Positions 44,580-55,514 of a stretch of DNA of 64,000 nt are shown here, one piece after another. A program made the translations under genes and the position numbers. This DNA comes from Nephrocerus scutellatus (Eukaryota > Arthropoda > Insecta > Diptera > Pipunculidae): positions 20,173,254 to 20,237,253 of the forward strand of contig OX352765.1 of NCBI GenBank assembly GCA_947095585.1, given 5' to 3'. The notes under the pieces are model-generated. The model ran no database searches. It was given only the letters and a program-made list of their open reading frames with translations, and was not told where the DNA came from. Positions within the stretch are counted from its first letter, which is position 1. Every line of letters begins with the position of its first letter.

Positions 44580-47500
44580 ATTGGCTTGATCGCCATGTAA
44601 ATGTAATATCTGTCGTTGTAAAAGCTGTGTCTTATGAATGTAATGTTCAAATAAAGAGTAAGACTTATTGGAGAAACCGTATTTTAAAATGGCGACTAGG
44701 AGAAGTGTTTGGACTTGCATCAGATGCACTTAGTCGTTCTTCTTTGCTATTTCTATTAAGAGGTAAAAGCAAAAAGAATAAATGAGAAAGAGTAAACGAA
44801 TAGCGTGTCGATTGATTTCTTTATTAAAAATGTAGCCCATTTATAGATACTTATTTTATAACATGGGGAGAAAAGAAAATAAAGAAATACTTGGTGATCT
44901 ACTTGACCCTTTTTACAATTTTAATGTAGCGCAGTGCAAGTGTCTACATTCATAAGTTGAGTCATCAATTAATAACAGTAATTACATTTCTGTCTTTTAT
45001 GAGTGAGTCACCATGGTGGTGCACTCATACTGTTTACATTGTCGACATTGTTGTGTAAATGTGATAGATATAGATATAGAGATAGATAGATGGCGCATGC
45101 ATTGGGGTACACAACATTGTTTTCTTTGTGTGGCTATACTTGTGTGAATTATGTAATGATGTATAACTCAATATATTATGTAAGTTCTTATTTTATTAAT
45201 ACCTTCTTTCTTTAGAAAAGGGAATTATAATATGGGGTGCTCTTAAAGATAAGCAAATTACTTGTCTTGTTACAGTAGTAAAACTCAACAACGCTGCTTA
45301 AAAGTTTAAAAAAAAAACTCATATCCAAAACGCTTGAAGTCAGTTGCGCTGCGCCTATTTTGTCCCTATGAAGAACGTCCTTTAGCTTGTGCATCCATTA
45401 TTATATGTATTGCTTTTCTCTTCCTTTAAAGTATCACTATGAAGTTGCATTCTCGCAGTCTATACTCTTGGCCTCGGCTCTGGATATTTCTTTACATTAC
45501 TTTGAGGTGGATAAGCTTTGACGGATATATGAGCTATTTATCTCAAATTTTCATCTGAACGGACACTTGGTACACTGGAAATAGTACTTCTCCTATAGTA
45601 CTTTGCACTTACTTATAAATCTACTTGCTATTCCGTTTCAGTACAAATCAGAGCTAATTAAAGTATTCGGCACTGTCGTCAAAATTTCTTCAGATTTTTT
45701 AGAAAAGAGAATCTTAGGCAAACTGTGACTATTAGCAAACTGTTTTTCAAAAGTTAGGAGAAAGTTTACTTGAGTGTTTCATGGGATTCCTGTAACCTGT
45801 AGCCTAACCCAGAAAACAGAATCTGCATGCAAGATATGCCAGGAAGTTTATTATAGCCATCTTCTTGACTGATTAAACCGATTTGCTAATTTTCAGGCGT
45901 ACATCTCTGTTACTATATTTTACAGATGACATACTCCGTCTGTCTGGCTCGAACTACATATTGTTATGCTTTGTAACATCACATGGGTTATCTACTCTAT
46001 CGTGCAATTCTATCATGAAAGCTGCTGATGGATAGAATATTACGATTAATGAGTTTAAGATATGTTGTGTTCTTTTTCTTGTTGATATGATTAAACAATA
46101 ATTTATGTGCGGTCATCATTTAAGTCAGTTTATAGTTCCAGCTTGAACTTCGGCCACACAGTTAAACAGAAACAATTTTTGTCTAATTTATCATTTTACA
46201 ATGTTATACGAAATTTCTTGGAAAAGTACTCATCAAACATTCGAATTTCAAAAACAATTAAAAGTGATCTATTTATCAATTAAAGTGATGTCCTAACTTT
46301 GGGCTTTGAGTAACAAATTTGCATTTGTCATTTATTAAGAGTTTGACATGTTATTTTGCAAACTATTTTTAAAGTGATTGATTACATTGTTCTTCATCGG
46401 GTAGGAAAAATTATTTTAAGAATTCAAGTCGTTTATAACAATAATTAAGTATTAGTTTTGTGCGAATAATATCATAGCGCCAAATAATAAGCCAAATATT
46501 TTTGCGAGTACCCAGTATGTCAAAATTTAATGAATCAATTATATGAATGAATATGAGGATCGTGGTCCTCGATTGGCTTCCCGCCTACCAAACGGGAATT
46601 ATCTTATCAACCCAATTGACTAAATCAAATATTCACTTAAGAGAAAATCTTAGAAAATCGTGTAGCTTTTATTCTCTTTTATGATACAAGTAGTCTACTC
46701 GATGATCAGTCAGTGCTGCCGATAAAAACAATTTTAAAGTAGCGCGTTTCACATTTTACGTTTATCTTGATGAGATAATTCCACATAACTGCCCTGACTG
46801 GATTGTTTTTTTTACCTTGGTAAGGTATTGAATATAGGCGAACTTTTTTGAGGTTTGTCTGGTTGACAGTTTAAAAGGATTATCTAAGGTTTAACAATTT
46901 ACACTTTAATTTTTACTAATTTATCCATTTTTAAATTTAAAATTTATATTCGCAATGGCCAAAATATAATACCTACAACCTACATATAATACTCGTGCAA
47001 TCGTTTCCGTACAGGACATTTTAATGATCTTTTATTCTTTATTTTATATACTATTATATACTATTATATAAAATAAAAACCAGCTCAATATTAAATATAA
47101 AAATCTTTTTATTAAAAAGAAAAAATGTGTCCCCCTTAATGAAAAACCTTATATAAATTAAAGCTAAAACGTGTTGCCATTGCCACGTTCAATTAAGTGA
47201 GTTCCTGAACGCTAACTTGAATAAGAGTTCAGTTACAGTTTCTGCTAACAAAACATAATTAAATATTTATGAAATCTTTTATAACTTTTACGCTGGAATG
47301 ACAACAAATAAAATGTTGAAAATAAATTTTGAAATATCCCAGAGAAGTACAAAATGAATTAGCGGAGTACAGGCTAGTCGTAAGTAGTACAATACTTCGA
47401 CAGCACTCTCCATGATACAAAAAATACACGTACATATACGATATTCTTTTATTTTCCTCTCACAAAAACGTCACTCGTTGACAAAACGAAACGTCAAAAA

Positions 47501-47590
47501 CAAAATTGCACCCATATGGCAAATTTATTTTAATCAAACAAATTGCAAATGTCGGTGTTTTCTCTGTAAATATATATAAATATTTGTTTA
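44580..47590. other. Quiet unique DNA
   Basis: About 3 kb, strongly AT-rich, without recognised coding sequence. A GATAGATATAGATATAGA microsatellite lies at 45064-45092. Confidence 0.5.
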
Positions 47591-47594
47591 AAAA

Positions 47595-47890
47595 TTGTGA
47601 ACTGTACAGTTTTCGGATATTATAACAATAGTTATAAATATAAGAATTTGAAAAGTGTTGATAACAAAATGAGATACTTTCGATTTTCTAAATCAAGTTT
47701 AATTAGAAGTGAATGGATAAGGTTATGTTAACGAGAAGATGCATTTAATATAAACAATGCTCCTTCATTTTATAGAATCGGATTTTGATAACATCCAGAA
47801 TGAACTCGTAAACATTCCTATAGAAATAAGGCGATCAAATGTTAACACAATCGCGTAATTAAATCTTCCGCAAAATTCTAAGGTAAATGA
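47595..47890 (+). pseudogene. THAP-type zinc-finger domain, disabled
   Basis: From 47600 one frame reads NCTVFGYYNNSYKYKNLKSV, DNKMRYFRFSKSSLIRSEWI and RLC, then an in-frame TAA at 47729 and REDAFNINNA. After one-base shifts near 47760 comes a C-S...HFIESDFDNIQNELVNIP stretch, then a second stop and LNLPQNSK. This matches the THAP C2CH plan: first Cys at 47603, second Cys replaced by Tyr in CTVFGY, invariant Trp in SEWI, Cys at 47758 and His at 47765 (two residues apart once the lost base is allowed for). THAP domains bind DNA and occur in P-element transposases and host regulators. Nothing after the domain is recognisable, so which type this was is unknown. Confidence 0.65.
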
Positions 47891-47984
47891 ATCTGATTCC
47901 GTCTGGAACAAGAGATATACAGGGGTCGGTAATCGAAGTGTTACTTAATAAAAAGACTGTAATTTCGTCATTTATATAAATTTT

Positions 47985-48150
47985 TTGGAGGTTTGGCCAT
48001 CAGCAGAATAGGGGGAATAACACAAAATGCATTAGAATTGCAAGTAATTATCTCTGATTGGTGGAAGTGACTCCACGAGCTGAATGATCGGGCTAGTCCC
48101 TTCAAAGTAAGGTTGGTGCGAGGCCAAAAACCTCGCCCGTAAGCAATTTT
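47985..48150 (+). repeat. Dispersed repeat R, plus copy
   Basis: Starts near GGCCATCAGCAGAATAGGGG and ends GGTTGGTGCGAGGCC, CTCGCCCGTAA and an ATT-rich tail. It is the same unit as 3886-4088 in the other orientation. Confidence 0.65.
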
Positions 48151-48304
48151 TATTACGGAACCCAAAATCATCCTTGGTTACACTGATGAACGACGACGAC
48201 GACGACCACGGCAGCTATTTTCCAGCCAAAAACAGTGCAATCACACTGATAGGTTTGAATTCTATTTTTAAAATTCCTTCAAATACGACGTATGTCTATA
48301 TGCT

Positions 48305-48625
48305 TCTTTGGACTTGTAATAGTATATTACAAAAGGAGCGAGGAAAGTGGTCATTAAGCATTTAAACGAGTAATGAAAAGCGAACGATAACCATTTTTCA
48401 GCGAGTAATGTACGCTATTTTTAACACGACCAAAACAATTTCTCTGCTAAACTGTTCATGGGCAATGTAAAACTACTGTGGGAATGTGTGTTCGCTGAGA
48501 CTGCAGTAAATAACAAAAGTGTTTTTTATGTTAACACACTAGTGTGGTTAATGCCTACTTTCGAGGCTAAGTTATAGTATAGGAAACAGTCTCTTTCGGC
48601 TATGGTCGTGTGAAAACCACATAAC
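48305..48625. mobile_element. MITE-like repeat, second copy
   Basis: Shares AATAGTATATTAC, GAGCGAGGAAAGTGG, CGAGTAATGTACGCTATTTT, ACACGACCAAAA, GGAATGTGTGTTCGCTG, GTAAATAACAAAAGT, ACACTAGTGTGG and TACTTTCGAGG with the insertion at 21430-21678. It has an extra partial duplication of the CGAGTAATG segment near 48370-48410. Its inverted ends are too diverged to define. Confidence 0.6.
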
Positions 48626-48639
48626 AGCCTAACGCTTGT

Positions 48640-49860
48640 CAAAAGTTGAGCGCGATGTCATAAGTAGTTTGGCAGATCATCGTGATATTAGTAGGACTTT
48701 GATTGCTGCACCATGTATATAAAGATATGTTTGGATTTTCATTTAACCATATCGTTATAAAAAAAAAGAAACTTTGTGGTGTTGTTACTTATGGAAATTC
48801 ATATTGAAATATTCATTGTATATTATTGGCAGGTGGGGGAAGGTTGTAGGTGGTGGGGAAATGAAAAATGTTAATATCAGCTACATTTACCAGACGATTT
48901 TTATGAAATTTTCCATGCATATTATTGGCAGGTAGGGAAGCTTATATGTTGTAGTACACCTTAACCCGCGGCGGCAAGACGAATGCTTCGTTTCATGTGT
49001 GCGGATAGATCAGCTAGTGTAGAATATAAAACCTTTGTCTTATAAATTAAACTGAGTAACTTTATATGCCAATACACACAAATCTTCGAATCATTTTATT
49101 ATTTTGTCAACGGATTACGTTATCAAGAAAGAATTAAAATCTCTAGCGTATCTTATATTTATTACTTTCAAATGGTCTAGTCCGTACTCAGTATCAGTAG
49201 TCAGAAGTATCGATTTCGGCCGGCCGCCTTATTATGAATTCGAATTTTTCGATTTTAAGAGATTCGCTGAAATGCACGACATGCTCTTTTGACAAAAGTT
49301 CATTAAACGAGCAACGAATTTACATTTTTCTGTTAGACAAAGAATATCGCGCTTGCATGTTGCACACTACACCTTCGGGCACAGTGTGCCGCATTGTAAA
49401 CAAAAATGTTAAAGCATTGAATGCGTGAACATTGCCATGGAGCAGCGCAAAACAATGGCACAAAGCCATAGTGGCATAGCCTTACAGCCGACAGCACAGC
49501 ACTTCGTTTAGATTGGACCAGCAAAAGATTGTTGACTTTACCGGTAAAAAAGTATAGACCAATATTTTGCTCGCCCCACAGACAGACAGACAGCCAGTGA
49601 GTGATACTGATAATACTCGACTCTCTTTGACAAGATCAGTTGAGTTTAGTTTACCATCGCTTCTCTGACTCGTGCTGTTCTGCTATTGTGTTGTGGTGTG
49701 GCTCTGTGGCATTGGGGAATCGGTTGGGTACATTGGGGTATTGAGCATTGGGCTGCTGCTGGGGGAAACTGGTCGAACGACGAACAACGATCTGCTGCTT
49801 CTGGTATACTGTCAGTTGCTCGAAACCTCCAAGTTGCCTTTGCTTAATTGACTTTCAGTT
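48640..49860. other. Upstream region of the 49882 promoter; no gene seen
   Basis: No coding signal. From about 49560 the DNA becomes richer in CAG/CTG and GC, with ACAGACAGACAGACAG at about 49580 and CTGCTGCTGGGGG near 49753, which is common near fly promoters. Confidence 0.45.
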
Positions 49861-49879
49861 TCAATCGATCGAATGCGAA

Positions 49880-49914
49880 TCAGTTGTCCCGCGACAAAGC
49901 ATCTGAACGGTTGT
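49880..49914 (+). promoter_or_regulatory. Initiator + DPE core promoter, TSS at 49882
   Basis: TCAGTT, a full match to the fly initiator, has its A at 49882. GGTTGT, a full match to the DPE consensus RGWYVT, begins at 49909, precisely +28. The intervening bases match 9 of 12 positions of the MTE consensus (ending GAACGG). No TATA box is present at -30. Correct spacing of all three elements makes chance less likely. A second TCAGTT at about 49810 lacks a DPE. Confidence 0.65.
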
Positions 49915-50395
49915 GTTGGTCGTCGTCGGCTATCGCTTTTTAAAACGTGAATACATTTAATTCTCCCGGTGAATTAATATTTGCAACGCGTTTGTACCAG
50001 CGAGCGAGCGAGCGATCGAGCAAACGAACAAGAAATTGAGTGAGCAAAATTTTTTTATGCAAATTTATTGTGTATGACGACAGTTTCAGACTACCGTTGT
50101 TGTTGCTGTTTTTGTTTGAATTCCTTGTTTCGCGAAATCGAGTGCTGTGCAAATAAAGTGACTGCTGCTTGCTTAGCATAGAAGGAAAACACCGAAAATA
50201 TATTCCTTATTTTCCTTTTTTTCCCACCTCTCGACGCTCTCGTTTTGCAAGACACGGAAATCAACCGAACGCATCGATCTCGATTCCATCTTCTAAAATT
50301 AAACGTTTTTATTTATAGGATTCGATCTTGCGTTTGCGTTATTACCCACTAATTTAGTTATACGGATAATTGCACTTTTTTTTTAAAGTGAAAAT
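49882..50395 (+). other. Probable 5'-UTR first exon of an unseen gene
   Basis: The region runs from the promoter to a strong splice donor (AAAAT|GTAAGTACGAG) at 50395/50396. It holds features common in fly 5' leaders: (GAGC)n at about 50005-50024, GTTGTTGTTGCTG near 50097 and CA-rich stretches. No long ORF is present. An ATG is split by the donor (A and T in the exon, G in the intron), so translation could start across the junction or in a later exon. The rest of the gene would lie to the right, outside this window, and the transposon-rich 50.4-64 kb would be intron. DPE promoters with long first introns are typical of developmental genes in flies, but the identity here is unknown. Confidence 0.5.
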
Positions 50396-50980
50396 GTAAG
50401 TACGAGTAATTACAAGTTGTTTATTTATTTATTTTCATCATAAGATCTACACACAGATACACACACACAAACACCACAAAGAAAATAAAACTTTGTTAAT
50501 AGTGTTTCAGCAAAGTGATTAATTTTGCGCGCGATCAACACTGCGAGTCCTTGTTTGTTTATGTAGAGCATATGAGCAGCTCAGGTGGAGGCACAAAATG
50601 TAGCTATAATAAAATTGCTATTTATATACATATACATCGTTTAATGTTTTCTTTTTGTTTGCGCAACAAATTCCAAATGTGCCGACTGAATTTGTATATA
50701 AATTACTGGACCTATCCAAATTGAGAAATAGCAGCAAATTGATTATGGTGTTTTAAAATTGCTTAAACAAAATCCAAGAGAAAACTAATGTGTAATAAAT
50801 TAGTTTTCGTTTGTTTTTGTTTAGACTATTTTAAAATACAGGTAATACACAAAGTAAGAAGTCGCGGTCGGATTTAAAAATTGATATATTATTCTAATTG
50901 TTTTTTCATTAGGAGCGCCCCTTTTTACTTATTAAATCAAACAGCTTGTGTTTGAGATATCAAAAAAAGATTAAAGTAGG
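50396..50980. other. Start of putative intron; no gene seen
   Basis: AT-rich sequence after the GTAAGT donor. An ACACACACAC-type run lies near 50450-50475. The open frame at 50515-50724 has no motif. Confidence 0.4.
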
Positions 50981-50984
50981 TTAG

Positions 50985-51356
50985 ATAAGGTTAGGTTGCG
51001 GTGGCATCTAATGCGGACTTAGACCATTCGCGGTCCTTTGTGCTAATAGAGGATCTTATACCTTTCCCCTTTTCGGAAGATCCATTTAGAGCTCTTAATG
51101 AATCGCACTTTGCCGTTTTCGAGATCAGATAAGTTATTCATTAACCTCTTACCTAAGTGTTTGTGCCTTCTGTGCATTAGTGCCGGACATGAGCAGAGAA
51201 GATGTTCTATTGTCTCCTCCACTTCCTTTTCCAAGCAGCTTCTGCAGATGTCTTTATATTTGACACCAATCCTTCTCGCGTGTTTCCCTAGAAAACAGTG
51301 TCCTGTCATTATCCCTACAACCGCTCTTAGTTCACGGCTTTGTAGGGAAATAGGAA
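50985..51356 (-). mobile_element. R1-like LINE (family K), C-terminus and 3' end
   Basis: The minus frame reads SLQSRELRAVVGIMTGHCFL, GKHARRIGVKYKDICRSC, EEVEETIEHLLCSCPAL-like residues, MHRRHKHLGKRLMNNLSDL and ENGKVRFIKSSKWIFRKGER. The knuckle Cys residues (C-x2-C, then C-x-CP) are intact. The 3' end shows the CCACCGCAACCTAACC terminus near 50985-51005. It is nearly identical in wording to 10020-10705, but cut off at 51356 by a plus-strand family J element. Confidence 0.85.
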
Positions 51357-52297
51357 AACTAATGAAATCCTTATTGACCGGCAGTGCAGATTTCGTGGGC
51401 CACATTCTACTAATGATTTGGTGGTATATCTCACCACCAACAGTGGAACCGTTCTTTGCATCAATTCATTGAAAGCAAAGCTGTAGCACTCGATATTTCC
51501 AATGCATTTGACAGAGTTTGGCATCAAGCTCTTTTGTCCAAAATGCATGCTTATGGAGTCGATGATAAACTGATTCATTCGATTAGAAGCTATCTTTTGG
51601 ACCGCTCAATTCAAGTTGTATTGGACGACTTCAAGTCTAAAGCATATCACTTAAATGCTGGCGTTCCCCAGGGCTCTGTTTTGTCTCCGACACTCTTTTT
51701 CATTTTATTATAAAGTCTTTTATCGGTGACTTCTAATCCAATTCACTATTTTGCTGACGACGGCACTCTCAGCTTCTCATATAAGTTTGAGGAACGTTCC
51801 TCCACTTTTCATGTGGAACTCAAACCACTACGTATATAAAGCACCTAGAGAGCATAATAAAATGGGAAGAAAACAATCGAGTAGAATTTACAGCTTCCAA
51901 AACCCAATGCTGTCTCCTGTCGTCTAAGCGAACCTAAATCCCATGCCATCATCCATGAATGGCACTTGCATCGAGGAAACTGAAAATCTCGCAATTCTCG
52001 GTATGTGCGTTAACGACAAGCTTCGTTGGAATGACCACATATGTACCGTCGCCAAAAATGCTGAGAAATGTTTAGGTTTTCTAACCAGGTGCAAGAAATA
52101 TTTCACTCCCTCTGATCTGGCAACTATCTATAAGGCTTTTATTCGCACTAAACTTGAGTACAATTGTCATATCTGGTCTGGTGAGCCTAAAACTACCTTT
52201 CATCACCTTGATAGAATACAAACCGTGCTATAAAACTTATCGGTGACTAGAATATTACGAAATCAATAGATCCGCTTGGAAGTCTTCGCCGCTCGAA
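51357..52297 (+). mobile_element. Jockey-like LINE (family J), RT palm and thumb
   Basis: Frames give SLLTGSADFVGHILL (degraded QYGFR region), AVALDISNAFDRVWHQALLS (domain 3), KMHAYGVDDKLIHSIRSYLL, DRSIQVVLDDFKSKAYHLNA, GVPQGSVLSPTLFFILL (domain 4), IHYFADDGTLSFSY (catalytic FADD intact), MNGTCIEETENLAILGMCVN, DKLRWNDHICTVAKNAEKCL, YFTPSDLATIYKAFIRTKLE and LDRIQ...KLIG. It is the best preserved J copy. Frameshifts near 51710 and 51900 break it. It ends at the SINE-A 3' piece. Confidence 0.9.
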
Positions 52298-52397
52298 TCC
52301 GGCGTCTCTTCCATTTGATTCCAAAAATATACATGCACAAATGGTCGTGAGAAGCTAGGCACGGCCTGTTGCGCCGAATATTATTATTATTATTAAA
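52298..52397 (+). mobile_element. SINE-A, 3' part fused to LINE J
   Basis: Starts inside the SINE body at CGAATCCGGC, continues CTCTTCCATTTG, AAAAATATACATGC, GAAGCTAGGC and GGCCTGTTGCGCCGAAT, and ends (ATT)n. No separate head is present. The LINE J ORF reads directly into it. Confidence 0.75.
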
Positions 52398-52399
52398 AA

Positions 52400-52656
52400 T
52401 ACATAACATAAGCAGGCATTATCGAAATAGTCGTTTCACCTCTTATTTTCTGCTTGCACCATCTCATGGTAATCTGACAAAAGCAGCTGCGTTCAGTTAT
52501 GGCTTAAATATTCAAACTATCGAAAACCAATCACACCTGGCTAATCTTATTGTCAATCTAGCTTCTTCTGACAGTAGAATGTTACGTCGAGCTAGCCAAC
52601 ATGTAATGCCTTTTAAAAGTACCTCAATTTCTAATAGCCAGCCACCAAAATCATAA
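52400..52656 (+). other. Unidentified open frame of ~85 codons
   Basis: The frame from the SINE tail reads ISRHYRNSRFTSYFLLAPSH, GNLTKAAAFSYGLNIQTIEN, QSHLANLIVNLASSDSRMLR and RASQHVMPFKSTSISNS before a stop. The composition looks protein-like and it lies inside a transposon mosaic, so it may be part of an unrecognised element. It starts within repeat DNA, so the start is not real. Confidence 0.35.
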
Positions 52657-52659
52657 AAA

Positions 52660-53220
52660 CGAATCAGTTATATGTCTGTTATCATTATCTCCAGTAAAGA
52701 TCTTTTCTGCTTTATTACTGAAAATCAGCAATAATAGCTGGATAGAAGTGTTATGATCGCCGCGTAGTCCCACTTTAAGCGTTTTATATCTTTCGGTCCA
52801 TTATAGCCAACAATAAAAATTAAAACTACGAATAAAAGCTACAGTTGGTAATTGCCAATGTTTTCATTAAAAAAATGATTCATTGTCATGTTATTGTGTT
52901 CATAAATCCGGCTTAAAGAAAAAAAGCGGGACACACCCCTTAAACAATAGATTCAAAGATTACGAAATTTATATTCTAAAATTATGATGTTTATACGACA
53001 TTTTCGTGCAATTGGAGTTGTCACAAATGGCAGAAGAAGTTTGTGCTATTTGATATTTGCACTCGATAACTCATTTGGCGATCGTGTCTTCTCGCTTTTA
53101 ACCCTTGTACCATCAGTCGAACCGGAAATTCTTCTGTTTGATTAAAACATAACTCCTTTTTTTGTATTCAGTTAAATGGACAAATGGCTCGACAGACGGA
53201 AGAATAATGCACATGCACTT
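52660..53220. other. No gene seen
   Basis: AT-rich, no motif. At 53223-53245 the sequence TTAAATTCTCTATATTAACT, the left end of repeat H1, appears without the rest of that repeat. Confidence 0.45.
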
Positions 53221-53259
53221 TCTTTTTTAAATTCTCTATATTAACTTTCTAACTTATGA

Positions 53260-55260
53260 TCTATTGTATCATAAGTTGAGGTTAATCTAAGAGATGAACT
53301 TCCTCCCTAATGAAGCTATCCTGCTATGTCCTTAGTGGCAGAGTTTCTTAATTATGCTGACGAACATATTTATTATGAAAAATATGAGAATGTGCTCGGA
53401 TGATTCGTCAATTTCTAAGCAGAACCTGTTTCTGAGCCTAGATTAATTTTGTTAATGTGATACCGGAAGCCACAGTGACCTGTGAGAAACTCACCAGCTT
53501 TCTAACGCTACCCTTTATCTTATCACAAAGTGGAGTAGGCAGCACGAAAAGAAATTCATTATGAATTTTAGTTATTTAAGATTTTCGTTATAGGAGTACG
53601 GCCTGATTAATCGTTTGAACAATCTCAGCCCTAATACATTTTCCCAATGGGCAAGACGAAGTTTGTGCTTCCAATTCTCCCTGATTCGTTGAAAAAAGCA
53701 ATACGGAAAAACGATCACGAAACTAAATCGACGCGAGAACAAATGCTTTAATGAATGGATCCTGGTCAAGGAAAACTACAAAAAATCTTGACCATGAAAA
53801 TATTACAAAAAAATAGCATACGTAAGCCTTCAAAATTCTTGGAACCTCCATTGAAAAATTCGGTCTTTCAGGAACTAGCTGACTTCTTTCTTGAAGGCCA
53901 AAAACTCTCGACAGTGAATTGTACCGGATTCGTTTGTAGTACCAGGCGTAACAAACGAAAAAGGCACGCACAACTATCGAGCCGATAAGCTCCAATGCCA
54001 AAGACTGCATCAAGGATTAGCGAAAAAGCCAATTTCGTCGGAGAAACCTCCAATTCAGGCCTTTCATCAGCTTTTAACTGATAAAGAATCCATTAAGTTG
54101 GAAGACTGCGCTGTAAGTGCTGCCCGGCTATCTGAAAAGAAATATATTCTCGCGCCCCTTATCCCTTTAAAAAAGTTTATCCTAGCGCAGATCTCGATGG
54201 CATGGAGTACAGCCTAGAAAACTGTTGGACACTTTCCCATTGATACCGAGCCTTTGGTGTTGGGTCCAAAGACACCAGCTCCATCTTCGGATTCCACCTT
54301 CGATCCATCTGTGAACTACAGCAGACCTCTAGCATGTAGTGCCGGAACACCATTAGACCGGCTTGCATGGTCTAATATTTCTACCTAAAAAAAACTGCCG
54401 AAAAAGTACAGTTCTCCCTGAATATAGTGTCGAGGATAGTGCAAAACATGTCTCCCTTTGGAATTGAGTCAAGTCTTCTTAGGTGTCTCTCATCGTCACC
54501 AGGTTTGTAGCTGTACTCTAGCTGCAGCTTAATAGCGCACCTAGCTGCCATCTTCCTAATAAAGATTTGTAAGTGTGAAAACCCTATGACAGCTTCTAAT
54601 GCCGCCGTAGGGCAGGTACGCATAACACCCATGATACTGAGATACACAATTCTTTGAAGCTTCTAAAGTTTAATTGCCTTTGATCGTTTATGAACTTTCG
54701 TGGTAATGGGTCTCACCATCATTGTACGCATTCAGTGTTTCATTTTAGGATTTAGACCCAAAATTCAGCCGTAAAGACCTCTGCTGGTCTACATTACCTT
54801 ATAGGCTCGTTTGATGTGAAAATTCCAACTACGCCGTTAATCAACGATAACTCCAAGATATTTAACTTCACTGGAATAAACTAAAGTGGTGCCTTTAATA
54901 ACGATAGGTCCTAGATCGACCAACCTTCTCTTTGTAAAAGTCACTAGAACGGTAGTGATTTTCTGAAGAAGGTGAGTGAAGTGAAGCACCTTGCATAACA
55001 CCTGAAATGGTCGTGCAGTGCTTATCACTAACAAGAATCGCCAAGTCATCCGCATAGCCAATGGCGATGTAGCCTGATTTGTGCAGATCGGCTAGAAAGC
55101 TGTCGATGGATAATGACCACAGAAGGGGGGACAAGACTCATCATTGGGGACAACCCAGACAGACACAGACACTCCTCTTGAGAAGGAAATAATTTCTCGG
55201 CTTTCAACCTACATAGTCGTGTCATTTTGTTTAGAACGCAGAATTTATAGAGTTATTGTC
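53260..55260 (-). mobile_element. R1-like LINE (family M), second copy, with replaced segment
   Basis: From right to left: VCVCLGCPQ (domain 4), VLSPLLWSLSIDSFLADLHK, SGYIAIGYADDLAILVSDKH (catalytic YADD intact), GPIVIKGTTLVYSSEVKYLG, MGVMRTCPTAALEAVIGFSH, LQIFIRKMAARCAIKLQLEY, DSIPKGDMFCTILDT, then a degraded RNase H (MDRRWNPKMELV, FFSDS) and, after a foreign block at 53690-54080, the C-terminal region at 53270-53660. It parallels 40110-41790 part by part. Frameshifts disable it. Confidence 0.85.
53690..54080. other. Foreign segment inside LINE M
   Basis: This ~390 bp has no counterpart in the sister LINE at 40110-41790, where RNase H runs on to the C-terminus. Open frames occur on both strands but no motif is recognised. 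No inverted ends or clear target duplication were seen. Confidence 0.45.
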
Positions 55261-55284
55261 TGGCTATGATGTTATGCTCTGCGG

Positions 55285-55510
55285 CTCGAAAGTCTATAAA
55301 CAAATGTACAGCCGTACAACACGTATGTGGAATGCTCAGCCAAGATCTGTCTTCCCACATCACTATGATACACAGACATTCAAACACAAGCTCATACACA
55401 TCTCCTTTTTTCTCCTCCTTTTCCCTAACGCCCACGCTATGCCAATCATATAGCCGAGCAATATAAGGGTGCGAACCCCTTTAAGCGTGCGCAAATTATA
55501 AAAAAAATGT
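55285..55510 (+). mobile_element. Jockey-like LINE (family J), ORF end and 3' UTR
   Basis: The frame reads YSRTTRMWNAQPRSVFPHHY and DTQTFKHKLIHISFFLLLFP, the usual RT..WN.LP..VFP..YN...FK ending of Jockey-type ORF2. The 3' UTR CCCTAACGCCCACGC, ATATAGCCGAGCAATATAAG, GGTGCGAACCCCTTTAAGCG follows, ending in an A-run at 55500. It is in inverted orientation against the LINE M end on its left. Confidence 0.8.
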
Positions 55511-55514
55511 TATC

